64,000 nucleotides of DNA from Przewalskia tangutica (GCA_029844215.1 CM056731.1:81054992-81118991), one strand, 5' to 3'; positions 1 through 10,545 are shown, counted from the first letter of the stretch. Notes: generated by a model from the letters alone, not told the origin. Made by a program: numbers and translations.

Positions 1-2163
1 AAACAAGTTTCTTAACTTTAGAAATCAAGTCTTTCCAAATCAAGTATTATATACTTGTAAATCAATTCATTTCTTCCTTTAAGAATCAAGTCCCATAACT
101 TGAAAAATAAAGTCTCTTAACTTTTAAGAATTTGAGATCCATAGTCTTAAAACTTCATACGTAAAGTCTTATAAGTTAAGTAACATATACATTGGTGCGT
201 TGTGAATAAGTTATACTTATTTATAACGATCTTATTCAAGTAGCCATGATCTAGAAAATGTAATACAATTTTGTCTTATCTTAGTTTCTATGCAGATGGA
301 GAATTCTACTCATTTTAACATAATTGATTGTCATTACATTTTCCTTTATTAACGCTGCAGTGGCTTGTTCGATACTTATTCTCATTTGTGCCATAACATA
401 GCCAAGTCAACTTGGCTCCAAAAATACCTCCTAACGACTTTTACCAACATCCCCCATAAGACTTGGTAAGAACTTAGGATAACTTAGACATAACCCTTAC
501 GTAGAGTAAATCAACATACATACCTCTTAACTTCTAAGAGTATAAGGAATCATGAAATAATACCACATGTATATTCCATACATAGAATCATGTCAAAAGA
601 AGGAAGAGGTTCACATACCTCGCGACGATTATCGACAAATAGCAAAATGCTCCGAAGTACTTCAACCTTGATAGCTATTCCATCCTTCAAGTAGAATATG
701 CTATACTTAGTACTTCAACCTATAATGACCATAATACGTCCATTAAACCTCTAGCTTTAAACGTAGAATATTCTAAGTGCAAAGTCACTAAATTCTACGG
801 AAAATCGGGCAACACTTCCTTTGTTTCTACATACTTTGTCACCTTTTTCAAGGCCGAATACAATAACCAAACACGCCACATTTAAGGCCCAACAATTCAG
901 CTAACCAAAGGGGATTACACGCCTTAACAGGACGTGTAAAATTCTTCCCCACAAATTAATACGAAACTAGTTCCATAATTAAAGCCATTCTCGGCTAACA
1001 TAAACAACAACTCAAAGTCTTTTCCAATTCTTTTAATCCAAATTCTTAGGTCTAACATGTTATATAGTCATAAACAACTTCAACAACTATAATTCCTTTC
1101 TTATATAACATGTGACGACTTAAACTGATAATCCACTAGAAATGAAATCTCAAGGGCTAAACATGCTAGTTTTTTCGGATTAGGGTTCCAATATCCCTAA
1201 CTCTTATCAACTTCATAATATAAACATCATGCTTTCTAATATCCATAGCTACAACAATAAGTAATCTCAATTACTAAAACGACAAGAATTATACCTTTTC
1301 AAGCCCTTAATCTTCCCAAGATTCAAAGTCGATCCTTAGCAATTCTTAGCTCCTTTACTTGTGTTCCAATCTGCTCCAAGCACTCCTTAGAAGCCTATGA
1401 AGAACTCATCTTCAAGTTCCAACTTCAAAGTTGAAGAACTCCTTAAGTTTCCGCCTTGCGACTAATACGAAAATGCCACTTTTCCGAAATCTTTCTATTG
1501 AGATAACCTTACAATACTCTTAGGAACCTTAGGTTTAAGTCTTGTGAATTATCATCCACAATTGCAAAATTTTGTCTTCTAAAATAAGCCTAAAGCCGAG
1601 AGCCCCCTCCCTTTGTTCTTCAATATTTTCTTGAAATATGACTAAGTGTGGAACTAGTGTTGCTACTAGTATGTATTTATAACACTATGAAGGGTCAAGA
1701 CTTAAACAAATGGGTGGCTAAGATGAGTTTCACTAGGATCAAGCCCATGTGGCCCTTTGACAAGTCAACAAAATCAAGCTACAAGACTTATCATCCATAA
1801 TGGTCAAATGACCCTTTTACCCTTGCATTAATTCGACCAAGCCATGTGGGAGGGGTGCCACGTGTCTCCCTCCCATTCGTCCATAAAATTTCGTAACCCT
1901 CGTGGGCCCCACAAAACGTAAAATTCCTCGGGTGGGCCCCACATGACCAAATCCGTACAAATAAATTTCCATAATGATAATACATTCCATAATCCTCAAT
2001 TAATGCATTTTGAGAATCCAATTCTCTTCAACGAACATTTTTCCTTTCCGACGTTCGGAAGATTTTCCGTCGGAAAAACAATTCTTCCTTTCGTACCCTT
2101 TTCAAGTCTTGAGTTCCTTACGTACATTCTCTTAAACATGTCCTGGAGTTACGGGGTGTAACA
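1..2163 (-). repeat. Partial 3' LTR of element C, cut by window edge
   Basis: The right end is the reverse complement of TGTTACACCCCGTAACTCC, the TG end of a minus-strand LTR, followed by a polypurine tract on the same strand. The block lines up with 25534-27696, the equivalent part of C's other LTR, with no net length change and only scattered substitutions, so C is a young insertion. Read in sense, it holds an ACGTGTC G-box-like site near 1857-1866, a TATA-like motif near 1674-1684, an AG|GTATAAT donor-like motif near 1291-1296 and an ACACG inverted repeat near 914-934. No gene is supported; its small ORFs have no family features. Confidence 0.9.
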
Positions 2164-2179
2164 TTCTTCCCCCCTAAGA
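2164..2179 (-). promoter_or_regulatory. Polypurine tract of element C
   Basis: On the minus strand this is a purine run (TTAGGGGGGAAGAA) directly abutting the TG of the 3' LTR. In LTR retrotransposons this is where plus-strand DNA synthesis is primed. Confidence 0.85.
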
Positions 2180-2199
2180 AACATTCGTCCCCGAATGTT
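2180..2199 (-). other. Conserved hairpin before the polypurine tract (element C)
   Basis: Arms AACATTCG (2180-2187) and CGAATGTT (2192-2199) flank a 4-nt loop, a perfect 8-bp stem. The same hairpin lies at the same place in A, B, G, I and K, and in decayed form in J. Confidence 0.8.
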
Positions 2200-2299
2200 C
2201 TTTCGGAGTCCAATCTAATTAGATAGCGACATAGTCTCCTTTTACAACAACCTTCATACAACATATGCCACCCATGTCCACATAACAATACTTATACTA

Positions 2300-2445
2300 A
2301 AATGTCTACCTTGGCACTCACGAAGCCAACTAGCCCATTCTCATAATGACCTCAAAGTCTGTCATAGTCATCTCTACTAGGTCTACTTGGGTCTGACGAC
2401 TGTATCATCACCGGGAAAACCTCATATTCCCGCTCAGCTACCACC
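2300..2445 (-). pseudogene. Protease-region remnant of element C
   Basis: The + strand text from 'actagcccattctcataatg' to 'cccgctcagctacc' matches the complement of the protease segment of element I near 44330-44455, which encodes the stretch from the [13 protein letters not shown] part to the ILGMDW-like part. No open frame remains. It is the only coding relic seen in C; gag, RT, RNase H and integrase are absent. Confidence 0.6.
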
Positions 2446-2665
2446 CCAAACACTCTTTTAAACAACATAAGGCCATTTCTGGCTCTCACAACCTGGTTCC
2501 GGTGGAACGTGTCCACGAACCCGTAAAACAATTAACCAGACTTGGGCCTTGCACCCTCGTGACTCGCTACATAGCGGAACTACTACCAACTGATCCCACT
2601 CTATTTCAGGCTATGGGGCGACCCGTAACAGGTCCTCACCCCGACCCGCCGTCGCACTTAACTCT
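2446..2665 (-). other. Noncoding block shared by pol-defective elements (copy in C)
   Basis: The segment contains the landmarks of the shared block: 'ggttccggtggaacgtgtcc', 'acgaacccgtaaaac' and a 'gggccttgcaccctcgtgac'-like stretch. Matching copies are in B (18120-18430), G (31840-32080), J (52090-52380) and K (58500-58750). No open frame is kept between copies, so I treat it as noncoding. Function unknown. Confidence 0.7.
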
Positions 2666-2709
2666 TATTCTTGGTCTATAATAAATCTCTCTACCCGAGA
2701 AGACCTTGT

Positions 2710-2714
2710 ACATC
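2710..2714. repeat. Target-site duplication of element A, left copy (ACATC)
   Basis: ACATC lies directly before the TG of A's 5' LTR and again at 22926-22930 directly after the CA of A's 3' LTR. A 5-bp duplication is normal for Ty3/gypsy integrases. Confidence 0.95.
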
Positions 2715-3051
2715 TGTTACACCCCGTAATTACAGGACATGTTATAAGAACGTAAGTAAGAAATCACAAGTGTTAAGATTTGAGACTTGTAAAAATTTAT
2801 CGGATATAAGAAATTGTCGGAAAATGTATTATTGTGGCGAATAAGAGGGAGACATGTGTCACCCCCCCTTAGTGATGCCTTGGACGAAAATGCCATGGCT
2901 AAGATGGTCATTGACCATAGTCTTGGATGACCAAGTCTTGCAACTTGTAGCATGAGAGAATTGACCAAGTCAAAGGACCCACAAAGGTCTTGATATTTAA
3001 TAAGAGCTTATCCTAGCCACCCAAATGGTTGCATCTTGACCCTCCAATGTG

Positions 3052-3059
3052 CTATATAT
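3052..3059 (+). promoter_or_regulatory. TATA-like promoter element of the A LTR
   Basis: CTATATAT lies about 335 bp into the LTR, preceded by a U3 carrying the ACATGTGTC palindrome-like site; the 3' LTR has the same arrangement near 10918. It would place the transcript start near 3085 and leave about 2.4 kb of transcribed LTR. Confidence 0.5.
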
Positions 3060-3776
3060 TACTACTAGTAGCAAGAGAGAGCTTAACACTTAGAAAAATT
3101 TCACAAAAATTGGATGAACACTAGCACATGCTCTCGGGTTCACTAGGCTAGAAAAAGAAAAATCTTTGTTCCTTGTTCTTTTAGCTCCCCACTTTAAACC
3201 AAGGTTCTTAAGTGTAGTGTAAACATATCTCAATAGAAAATCTTGGAAAAAGATAGTTTACGGGTTAGTCGCAAAACGAAAACCTAGTTGTCTTTCTAGG
3301 TTTTGTTTGGAGATTTGAAGGATACTTGTTGGTGTTGTTCTAAGGGTCTCAACAAGCGGATTGAAGTGTCTTGGAGAGGCTCTAAACTACTAAGGAGCGA
3401 CTTCGGATTGGAGTTGGATTAAGTTTCATTGAGGTATAATCTTGTCTTTTAAAAGTGTTACAAGATTATATATTTATATTGTTATTGTTAGCTTTACATG
3501 TTGCTAGCATGAAGTTGATATGTTGAGGTTAATAAGTATTATGGATTATACAAGCCACTTGAAGATTGGATTACTAATTGGTCGTTTATTAGAAATCGTC
3601 GCATGTCACTTACTTGAAGATTATGGTAGTTATAATCAAATGCGACTTGATATCATGTTATGCTACCAATTTGGATTGAAATGGAAATTGGATAAGAATT
3701 GGTATTGTTGTATTCATTATGGCCGAAAATTGGACTAGTAGTTGTATTAGTTTGTTATCGTTTGTGGGGCGGAATT

Positions 3777-3799
3777 TTACACGTCTAGTAGGCGTGTAA
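3777..3799 (+). other. Mid-LTR ACACG hairpin
   Basis: TTACACGTC (3777-3785) and GGCGTGTAA (3791-3799) pair around a 5-nt loop, with one G-U pair. Related inverted repeats occur at the same relative place in the LTRs of B, C, F, G, J and K. Confidence 0.6.
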
Positions 3800-4730
3800 T
3801 CCCCTATTGATTAATTGCTTTGATTGTGCCTTAAATGTGGCGTGTTTGGTTATTGTATTCAGCCTTGAAAAAGGTGGCAAAGTGAGTAGAAACAAAGGAG
3901 GTGCTGTCCGATTTTCCGTAGAATTTAGCGACTTGACCCTTATAATATTCAACGTTTGAAGTAAGGCTTTAATAGGCGTATTGTGAATATTATAGGTTGA
4001 CATACTACGGGCGGGACTTTGTACTTGGCAAGTGGTTTGACCCGGCGAGGTATGTAGAACTTTTCCTATCCTTTGAGCATGACTAGTTGCACGTATATAG
4101 TACGGTAGTCGTACAAGATCTTGATATCCTCTACTAGTTTATTGAATAGCCAAGTTGGGTGAGTTAGGAGATTAACTCACTTCTTTGAAAGTATTAAGGA
4201 TGTCTAATGTTTTATTAAAGTAAAGGGACTTGAAGAGTTTTAAAGTATGTGATACTTGGTTCGTTTTAAACGTATAAGTCCCTTGGATAGGAAATTGTTT
4301 ATGGCTAAGGTATAAAGCGAATGTAACGACTTTATGTGGAGTTGGTATATTTGCTTTATGGAAGGATAAATGACTTAAATTTAATGAAAAGGCAATTTGA
4401 TTTTTAAGGCATCAATTGCCTAAGGTTTTATAATAAAAGGAGTCACTTGATTTAGAAACCTAACTTTATGTTTAAAGGTATTGTGACTTGTCTTGAAAAG
4501 TAATTTTGACTTGATACTATGGTTTATAGTATCTTGGAAGTTCTATACGAAAATGAGTCATTTTTAAAAGGTTGAAGTACGTAGTATTTTGGGTTAAATT
4601 CCCGGATTTTTATAAAAGACATGTTAGTGCCTTAAGTAAACTAAAATGAGAGTGTAGACGAATAAGACTAATAAGAAGTTAGGGGGATTTCTAACTTGCT
4701 TATTTATTGTATGATGGCCGGTTGAGATAG

Positions 4731-4950
4731 GGTAAGAGTATAAGTGAGGGGTAAACCCCCAAGACGCTATACCACCTTCTCCAGGATAAGAGTATAAATG
4801 AGGGGTAAACCCCCAAGACGTTATACCACCTGTTTTATTACCTTCTCCAGGGTAAGAGTATAAATGAGGGGCAAACCCCAAGACGTTATACCACCTGCTC
4901 AGGGTAAGAGTATAAATGAGGGGTAAGAACCCTAAGACGTTATACCACCT
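4731..4950 (+). repeat. Tandem repeat in A 5' LTR, four units
   Basis: Four imperfect units of about 48-66 bp built on 'aagagtataaatgagggg' ... 'gacgttataccacct'. The 3' LTR carries the same array, interrupted by B at 12770/22225. Confidence 0.9.
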
Positions 4951-5541
4951 GTTTCTATGGGTTCGCTACCCATGATTTGATCGGGAGTCTCCTATTGTGA
5001 TGTTGTACGTATTCCCTTGATTTACTCTCATTGTTAGTAAGGCAATTGTATCGTAATTTTGTTATCATACATGCCTCCCGCTTTGTTTTAAACTTATGTT
5101 GTAATTACGCATTTCCGCTTTGCATACTTAGTACATATCAGGTACCGAATTTCCTGGGGTTGCGTTCACGCCGCAGAGTGGTAAGGTGGTGGATCCTCAT
5201 TCTTAGGATCACTTATCGACGTCGAAGCTCCATTTATCCGAGGCTTGTCTCTTTTAGTACGATCTTTTCCCGTGTTGTAGATTTATGTACATTCGTGGTA
5301 TGGCGGGCCCCGCCCGCCACGATTGTTATTCCTAAGTGCGTATTCACATTTGTGGTCACCGTAAGAACCGATGTTATGCGATTGTACTTTTGGTTTATAT
5401 TATGGAAGCGCGCCTTATCGGCCAGCTGTGATGTTTATTGTTTATACATATATTTCTGTCATGTATGTTCCGCTGCTATTCTCTGATATATACGAACGGG
5501 TGCCTGTGTAGGCACCCGCGCCCGGTCGGTCGTGACAAAAG

Positions 5542-5553
5542 TGGTATCAGAGC
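5542..5553 (+). promoter_or_regulatory. Primer binding site (initiator tRNA-Met), element A
   Basis: TGGTATCAGAGC is complementary to the 3' end of plant initiator tRNA-Met and lies 4 nt after the LTR end. Minus-strand DNA synthesis starts here. Confidence 0.95.
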
Positions 5554-5596
5554 AGTTAGTCCTCGGAAAGTGTCTACAGACCGTGTCTAGTAGAGT

Positions 5597-5636
5597 CTTG
5601 ATTATCGGTGTGTTGTGCACCACATCTATAATCAGG
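5597..5636 (+). other. Leader hairpin with palindromic GTGCAC loop (element A)
   Basis: Outer arms TGATTAT (5599-5605) and ATAATCA (5628-5634), an internal loop of 3+3 nt, then TGTG (5609-5612) with CACA (5621-5624) closing an 8-nt loop TTGTGCAC. The loop contains the self-complementary hexamer GTGCAC (5615-5620). It lies between primer site and gag, as dimer-initiation hairpins do in retroviruses. The same structure is in B, C, I, J and K. Confidence 0.7.
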
Positions 5637-5744
5637 AGGCTGCAGGACATTTAGGATTGGTTTCCATTCTTCTCTCTCTGAGATCGTGCAGTAGAGCTGT
5701 CTTATTAGGTTGAATCCTCTCTGACCTAGTCTTATGAAACAGAT

Positions 5745-6955
5745 ATGCCTCCACGGAAGGCGACCAGGGCCCAGAAGGGCAAGGCAGCAGCAGGAGCTGC
5801 TAGCGGTACTCAGAGGGTTACACGGACTCGGGCACAGGCTATGCCTGAGGTAGTAGGCGGGTCGGCGAGTTCAGCCACGCCGGCAGTATTAGAGGAGCCG
5901 AGAGCGGCAGTAGCTCCAGAGGTTCCGGTACCAGAGCCTCCAGTTCCGCAGCCGGGTGCTGAGTATAGAGACTACGGGGAGCAGATCCGATTACTGACCA
6001 GTATAGTAGTCGGGCAGCGCCGACAGGAGCAGGCAGCCCACCCTAGAGCCGACAGTTTGCGGGTTAGGGATTTTCTGGGTTGTCATCCACCTGAGTTTTA
6101 TGGTTCGAGGTCGGATGAGGATCCGCAGGAGTTCATTCGGCAGCTACAGCGGACCCTGCAGGTTCTTAGGGCTTCAGAGACAGAGTCTGTTACGCTAGCC
6201 TCCTACCGGTTGCGCGATATTGCGTTGAACTGGTTTGAGTCGTGGTTGCTTTCGAGAGGTGATGATGCTCTTCCAGCTGTTTGGGAGGAGTTTACAGAGG
6301 CCTTCATGGTTCACTTTTTGCCTCCTGAGATGAGGAGAGCCCGGGTAGACAGATTCTTGACCTTGAGGCAGAACGGGAGGACTATCAGGGAGTATAGCTT
6401 GGAGTTTGACTCCTTGGCCAGACATGCGCATACTATTGTAGCTGACATGGCGGATAGGGTTCATCGTTTTGTGATGGGGCTTGACCGTCATATGATTACC
6501 GCATGCTTGGGTGTGGCTCTTCAGCCCGGTATGGACATCGCCCGGATGCAGGCCTATGCGCAAGGGATAGAGGATAGAGAGATGGAGGACCAGATTGACT
6601 CAGGCCAGCCCAAGAGGCTGTGACATCGTGGTCTCAGGCGCTTTCGAGGCGACAAATTTCGGCAGCACTGTGTCCACTTTCCACCAAAGACAGAGTGCTC
6701 CTTCACGGTTTTCTGGCAAGAGATCTGATCAGCCAGGTCCTTCAGGAGCAGGTCAGGGTTCCGGGACTTCAGGATTTCAGGGAGGCAGGAACCGTCACCG
6801 ATCGGGACCACCCACACCTCAGTGTGCTCGATGCGGTAGGTTTCACCAGGGCGAGTGTCGCAGAGCTTCGGGAGCTTGTTACTCGTGTGGCAGGCCATTT
6901 GAGGAGAGATTGTCCGTCAGAGGCGTGGGTGGTACGGCACCGGCGTGATCCGCTG
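5745..6955 (+). pseudogene. gag: gag of element A (capsid and zinc-knuckle region), frameshifted
   Basis: Gag packages element RNA into cytoplasmic virus-like particles. The first open stretch (5745-6623, 292 codons) begins with a basic, Pro/Ala-rich N terminus (MPPRKATRAQKGK) and then a retrotransposon gag domain, with PPEFYGS, ASETESVTLASYRLRD, LNWFESW and FLPPEMRRARVDRF, from about residue 100 to 280. It ends early; the C-terminal part continues in other frames, with two zinc knuckles at 6823-6915: CARCGRFHQGEC and a CYSCGRP...GHLRRDC split by a frameshift. The start follows the primer site by about 190 nt and matches the MPPRK starts of the related elements. Confidence 0.85.
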
Positions 6956-7128
6956 GCCGGGTCTTCTTCTCCTTCAGGTTACGCGCCCGAGGCGTGGTAC
7001 TCACGACCGGCAGACGCGGTAGAGGTCGTGGTGGTGACTCCAGTACTAGCGATCCACAGAACCGCATATATTCATTAGCCACCGCCAGATCGTGAGGCTT
7101 CTCGACGCCGCCACAGTACATTATTGAT

Positions 7129-7560
7129 TTCATCTCGCGTGACGTTTATGCTTTGATAGATCCGTGTTCTACCTTGTCCTATGTGTCCCTTCTTATTGCG
7201 GGTAGAATCGGATAGAGCCGAGTCGATAGAGCCTTTGAGGTAGCTACGCCATGGGAGATTCGTGTTAGCCGAGCGGTGTCTGAGGTTGTCCGTTTATATA
7301 TCTGATCGTCGACCTTGCAGACTTGATAGAGCCGAGATGACGATTTTGATGTCATTATGGGTATGGACTGGCTTCTTGTTATGCCAACGCTGATCGTAGG
7401 GACAGTTGGTTCGGTTCGAGCTTCCTAGCGAGCCGCTTATCGAGTGGAAGGGCAACACAAATCGCCGAGGGGTAGGTTTATTTCTTACCTCAAGGCTAGG
7501 AAGATGGTGCGTAAAGGGTACATCTATCATCCGTTCGCATTTGATACAGAGGTGAGGTGT
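7129..7560 (+). pseudogene. pol: Aspartic protease region of element A
   Basis: The catalytic neighbourhood is recognisable at about 7137-7170 as VYALIDPCSTLSYVS-like codons, where related elements have [13 protein letters not shown]; the Gly after Asp-Pro is changed. Further on, DFDVIMGMDW is readable near 7340-7372. Frames shift several times, for example at 'gagccgagtcg' (about 7216), where CTG or CAG would restore the frame. The protease would process the Gag-Pol polyprotein. Confidence 0.75.
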
Positions 7561-7589
7561 CGGTTCTTGATCGCATGCAGTGGTTAGGG

Positions 7590-8460
7590 AGTTTCGGATG
7601 TGTTCCCGCATGATCTTCCGGGTATCCCTCCTGAGAGGGAGATTGAGTTTTGTATTGACACGTTGCCAGACACTCGACCTATTTCCATTCCGCCATACAG
7701 GATGGCACCTACTGAGTTGAGGGAGCTGAAGGACCAGCTGAAAGATTTGCTGGAGAAAGGCTTTATCAGGCCTAGTGTATCTCCCTGGGGAGCGCCGGTC
7801 TTGTTCGTGAAGAAGAAGGATGGGACGCTGCGTATGTGTGTTGATTACAGGCAGCTGAATAAGGTAACCATCAAGAATAGGTACCCCCTCCCCCGGATTG
7901 ATGATTTGTTTGACTAGCTGCAGGGTGCGAGGTGTTTCTCAAAGATAGACATGCGGTCTGGTTATCATCAGGTTCGAGTTCGAGAGGCAGACATCCCAAA
8001 GACTGCATTCAGACCTTGTATGGGCACTATGAGTTTAGGTTATGTCTTTCGGTTTGACCAACGCCCAGCGGTATTTATGGATTTGATGAACCGGTTTTCA
8101 AGCCATTTTGGATACATTTGTGATAGTATTCATTGATGACATCTGGTTTATTCGCGACAGAGCAGAGCATGCAGATCACTGAGGATCAGATTGGGGTCCT
8201 CCGGAGCCGGCAGATATTCGCCAAGTTCTCCAAGTGTGAGTTTTGGTTGGCCTCAGTGGCATTCCCGGGCATATTATCAGTGATGGTGTTCGCGTGGATA
8301 CGGCAAAGATCGAGCGCAAGTCTTGGCCGAGACCTACTACTCCGACCGAGGTGCGCAGCTTTCTTAGAAATTTGTGGTATTATCGAGGGTTTGTGGAGCG
8401 GTTGCTTCGATTTCAAAGACCGTTGACTAGGTGACTCGTAAGCGCCAAGTTCCAGCCGAC
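7590..8460 (+). pseudogene. pol: Reverse transcriptase region of element A
   Basis: The 106-codon stretch 7600-7917 reads [50 protein letters not shown] and [13 protein letters not shown], the finger and palm start of Ty3/gypsy RT. It stops at TAG where related elements have Gln. Palm pieces follow: [19 protein letters not shown] (7937-7995) and the FIDD active-site box near 8129-8142, the gypsy variant of YxDD. Thumb pieces are in other frames to about 8430. Not functional as read. Confidence 0.9.
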
Positions 8461-8960
8461 GAGGTCATGAGCGGGGTTTCGATTCTCGAAAGAGAGGTTG
8501 ACTACAACCCCAGTCTTACTCTTCCTGAGGGGTTAGACGGGTACGTGATCTATTGTGATGCCTCTGCATCGGGCTAGGTGTGTTTTGATGCATCACGGCA
8601 AGGTTATAGCCTATGCTTCCGGCAGCTACTAAGCATGAGGAATTACCCTACCCATGACTTAGAGTTGGCCGCAGTTATTCATGTCTTGAAGATTTGGAGA
8701 CATTATTTGTATGGGGTTCATGTGGATATTTATACAGACCACAAGAGCCTCCAGTATATCTTCAGGCAGAGGGAGCTGAACTTGAGACAGAGACGGTGGT
8801 TAGAGTTGCTGAAAGACTATGATGTTGATATTCTATACCATCCGGGGAAGGCCAACGTAGTTGCGGATGCCTTGAGTCGTAGATCGATGGGGAGCCTATC
8901 GAGGTACGGCAGAGAGACAGACACGGTCCGTCGATCCACCGATTAGCGAGCCTTGGGTTC
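8461..8960 (+). pseudogene. pol: RNase H region of element A
   Basis: An open stretch at 8578-8946 carries [20 protein letters not shown], the [10 protein letters not shown] box with its catalytic Asp, [10 protein letters not shown] and the ADALSRR end that marks the RNase H to integrase junction in chromoviruses. The first catalytic Asp region (VIYCDASASG-like) lies upstream near 8547-8575 in another frame and is followed by a stop. RNase H removes the RNA strand during reverse transcription. Confidence 0.85.
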
Positions 8961-10060
8961 GATTGATCGTCACCGACGATAGTGGGTACGAGTTCGTGAG
9001 GTTGCCGAGTCTTCCATCGTTGATGAGGTGAAGAGGCGGCGATTGAGGACCTGTTGGTGCGGTATCGTGATGCAACTCTTCGGGAGGAGAAGAGTCTTTT
9101 CGAGGTAGCGCCTGATGGGGTGCTGAGATTTGAGGGCCGGTTGTGTGTTCCCGATGTGGTCGACTTCGCCGCAGATTCTCGGGAGGCACATAGTGCTCGT
9201 TATTCTATTCATCCGGGGTCGACCAAGATGTACCATGACCTCAGATGTTTGTATTGGTGGGATGGCCTGAAGAGGGACGTGGCAGGTTTTGTTGCACAGT
9301 GTCCAAATTGCCAGCAGGTCAAGGTCGAGCACCAGAGGCCCAGCGGATTATTGCAGTCTATTGAGATTCCGACTAGGAAGTTGGAGGTGATCAACATGGA
9401 CTTTGTTACAGGGTTACCTCGTACTCAGAGGAAGTACGACTCCATTTGGGTTATTGTTGACAGGCTGACGAAATCAGCCCATTTCCTTCCAGTCAGGACG
9501 ACGTTTTCGGCTGAGGACTATGCCAGATTATACATCAGAGAGATTGTGAGGTTGCGGTGTCCCCGTAGATTATATCCGATAGGAGCCCGCTTACGCTAAC
9601 TTCGAGGTCTTTCCGTAAGGGTTTAGGGACACAGTGAGTCTCAAGACAAAGATTTCATCCTCGCACCGACGGCAGCAGAGCGTACTATCCAACACTTGAG
9701 GATATGCTGCGAGCCTGCGTGATTGATTTCGTGGGTACTGGAGGATCATTTGCCTCTTGTGGAGTTTTCTTACAACAACAAATACCATTCCAAAGATACG
9801 ATGGCGCCATACGAGGCTTTATATGGCGGAAATACAGTCGCCGATGGGTTGGTTCGACGTGGGCGAGGTACTTGGTTGGCGGACTTGGTTCAAGAGGGTG
9901 GATAAAGTAAATCTTATCCAGGAGAGACTGTTAGCAGCTCAGAGTCGGCAGAAGTCATATGCGGATAATCGGCGTCGGCATTTGGAGTTTCAGGTAGACG
10001 ATTGGTCTTCTTGAAGGTGTCACCCATGAAGGGTGTGATGAGATTCGGTAAGAAGGAAAC
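8961..10060 (+). pseudogene. pol: Integrase region of element A
   Basis: The open stretch 9054-9599 holds the integrase zinc-binding region (histidines of the SIHPGSTKMYHDLR segment, CPNCQQ) and the first catalytic Asp in INMDFVTGLPRTQRKYDS. The Asp-Arg-Gly and Glu parts of the DDE core are scrambled by frameshifts from 9560 to 9720. LRACVIDF and a Glu-Ala-Leu-Tyr-Gly stretch (about 9810) mark the core end, and a QSRQKSYAD segment (9938-9964) the C-terminal part. Integrase inserts the cDNA copy and makes the 5-bp duplication. Confidence 0.88.
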
Positions 10061-10410
10061 TCACCAAGGTACATTGGGCCCTACCGCCATTCGTAGAGTG
10101 GGCAAGGTGGCCTACGAGTTAGATCCGCCATCGAGTTAGAGGCGGTACATCCGGTCTTCCATGTTTCTATGTTGCGGAAGTGTATCGGTGATCCAAATGA
10201 GAGTTTTCCTACTAGTGAGGTCCAGTGTGAGGGGTTATCGTATGAGGAGAGTCCCATAGCGATACTCGATCGCCAGTGTCAGCGATCGCGACCAAGGATG
10301 TAGCTTCCACAAAGTCTGTGGAGAAATGATAACCGGGAGGAGATGACTTGGGAAGCGGAGGAGGACATGTTGAGGAAGTATCCTCACTTATTTCCTATAC
10401 CTTCAGGTAA
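10061..10410 (+). pseudogene. pol: Integrase C-terminal GPY-like region and chromodomain of element A
   Basis: Pieces of VHPVFHVSMLRK (about 10146-10182), YEESPIAILDRQ (10240-10276) and EEMTWEAEEDMLRKYPHLF (10338-10395) are readable with frameshifts between them. The last two are the shadow and Trp-containing strand of the chromodomain that defines chromoviruses; such domains bind histone marks and steer insertion to heterochromatin. The equivalent region in element I is open. Confidence 0.85.
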
Positions 10411-10545
10411 TTCATCTTCCCTTACTTGTCAAGTTTTAATTGAAGTATCTCTTTTGCTTAAATGCTTTTATGTGGCCATGTGTGGCATTTTTTTTGGTAT
10501 GTCGGGGTTGTGAAAGGAAACTATGTCGCTAATTGACTCCGAAAG
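10411..10545 (+). other. 3' untranslated region of element A with GTGGCCATGTGTGGCA motif
   Basis: No ORF. It contains GTGGCCATGTGTGGCA at 10472-10487, a motif found in the same position, roughly 70-120 nt before the polypurine tract, in B, C, G, I, J and K. Confidence 0.7.

Larger units (their letters stand above)
2715..5537 (+). repeat. 5' LTR of element A
   Basis: It starts TGTTACACCCCGTAATTACAGG and ends CGTGACA, directly before AAAG and the primer site. Near the start are a gggagacatgtgtcacccc palindrome-like site (about 2847-2865), a TATA-like motif (about 3052-3059), an AG|GTATAATCTTGT donor-like motif (3432-3445), an ACACG hairpin (3777-3799), a tandem repeat (4731-4950) and the end-of-LTR hairpin series (about 5160-5530). 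Against the 3' LTR it differs by small indels at CAG/CTG sites and lacks 25 bp present at about 11416-11440. The 151-codon ORF at 5031-5486 is chance. Confidence 0.95.

Noticed and set aside
5031..5486. 151-codon ORF in A's 5' LTR
   Set aside because: It lies in the LTR, is broken in the 3' LTR copy, and has no domain. Chance frame through the hairpin region.
6195..6563. Minus-strand ORF of 122 codons across A gag
   Set aside because: Shadow of the gag coding frame; no family features.
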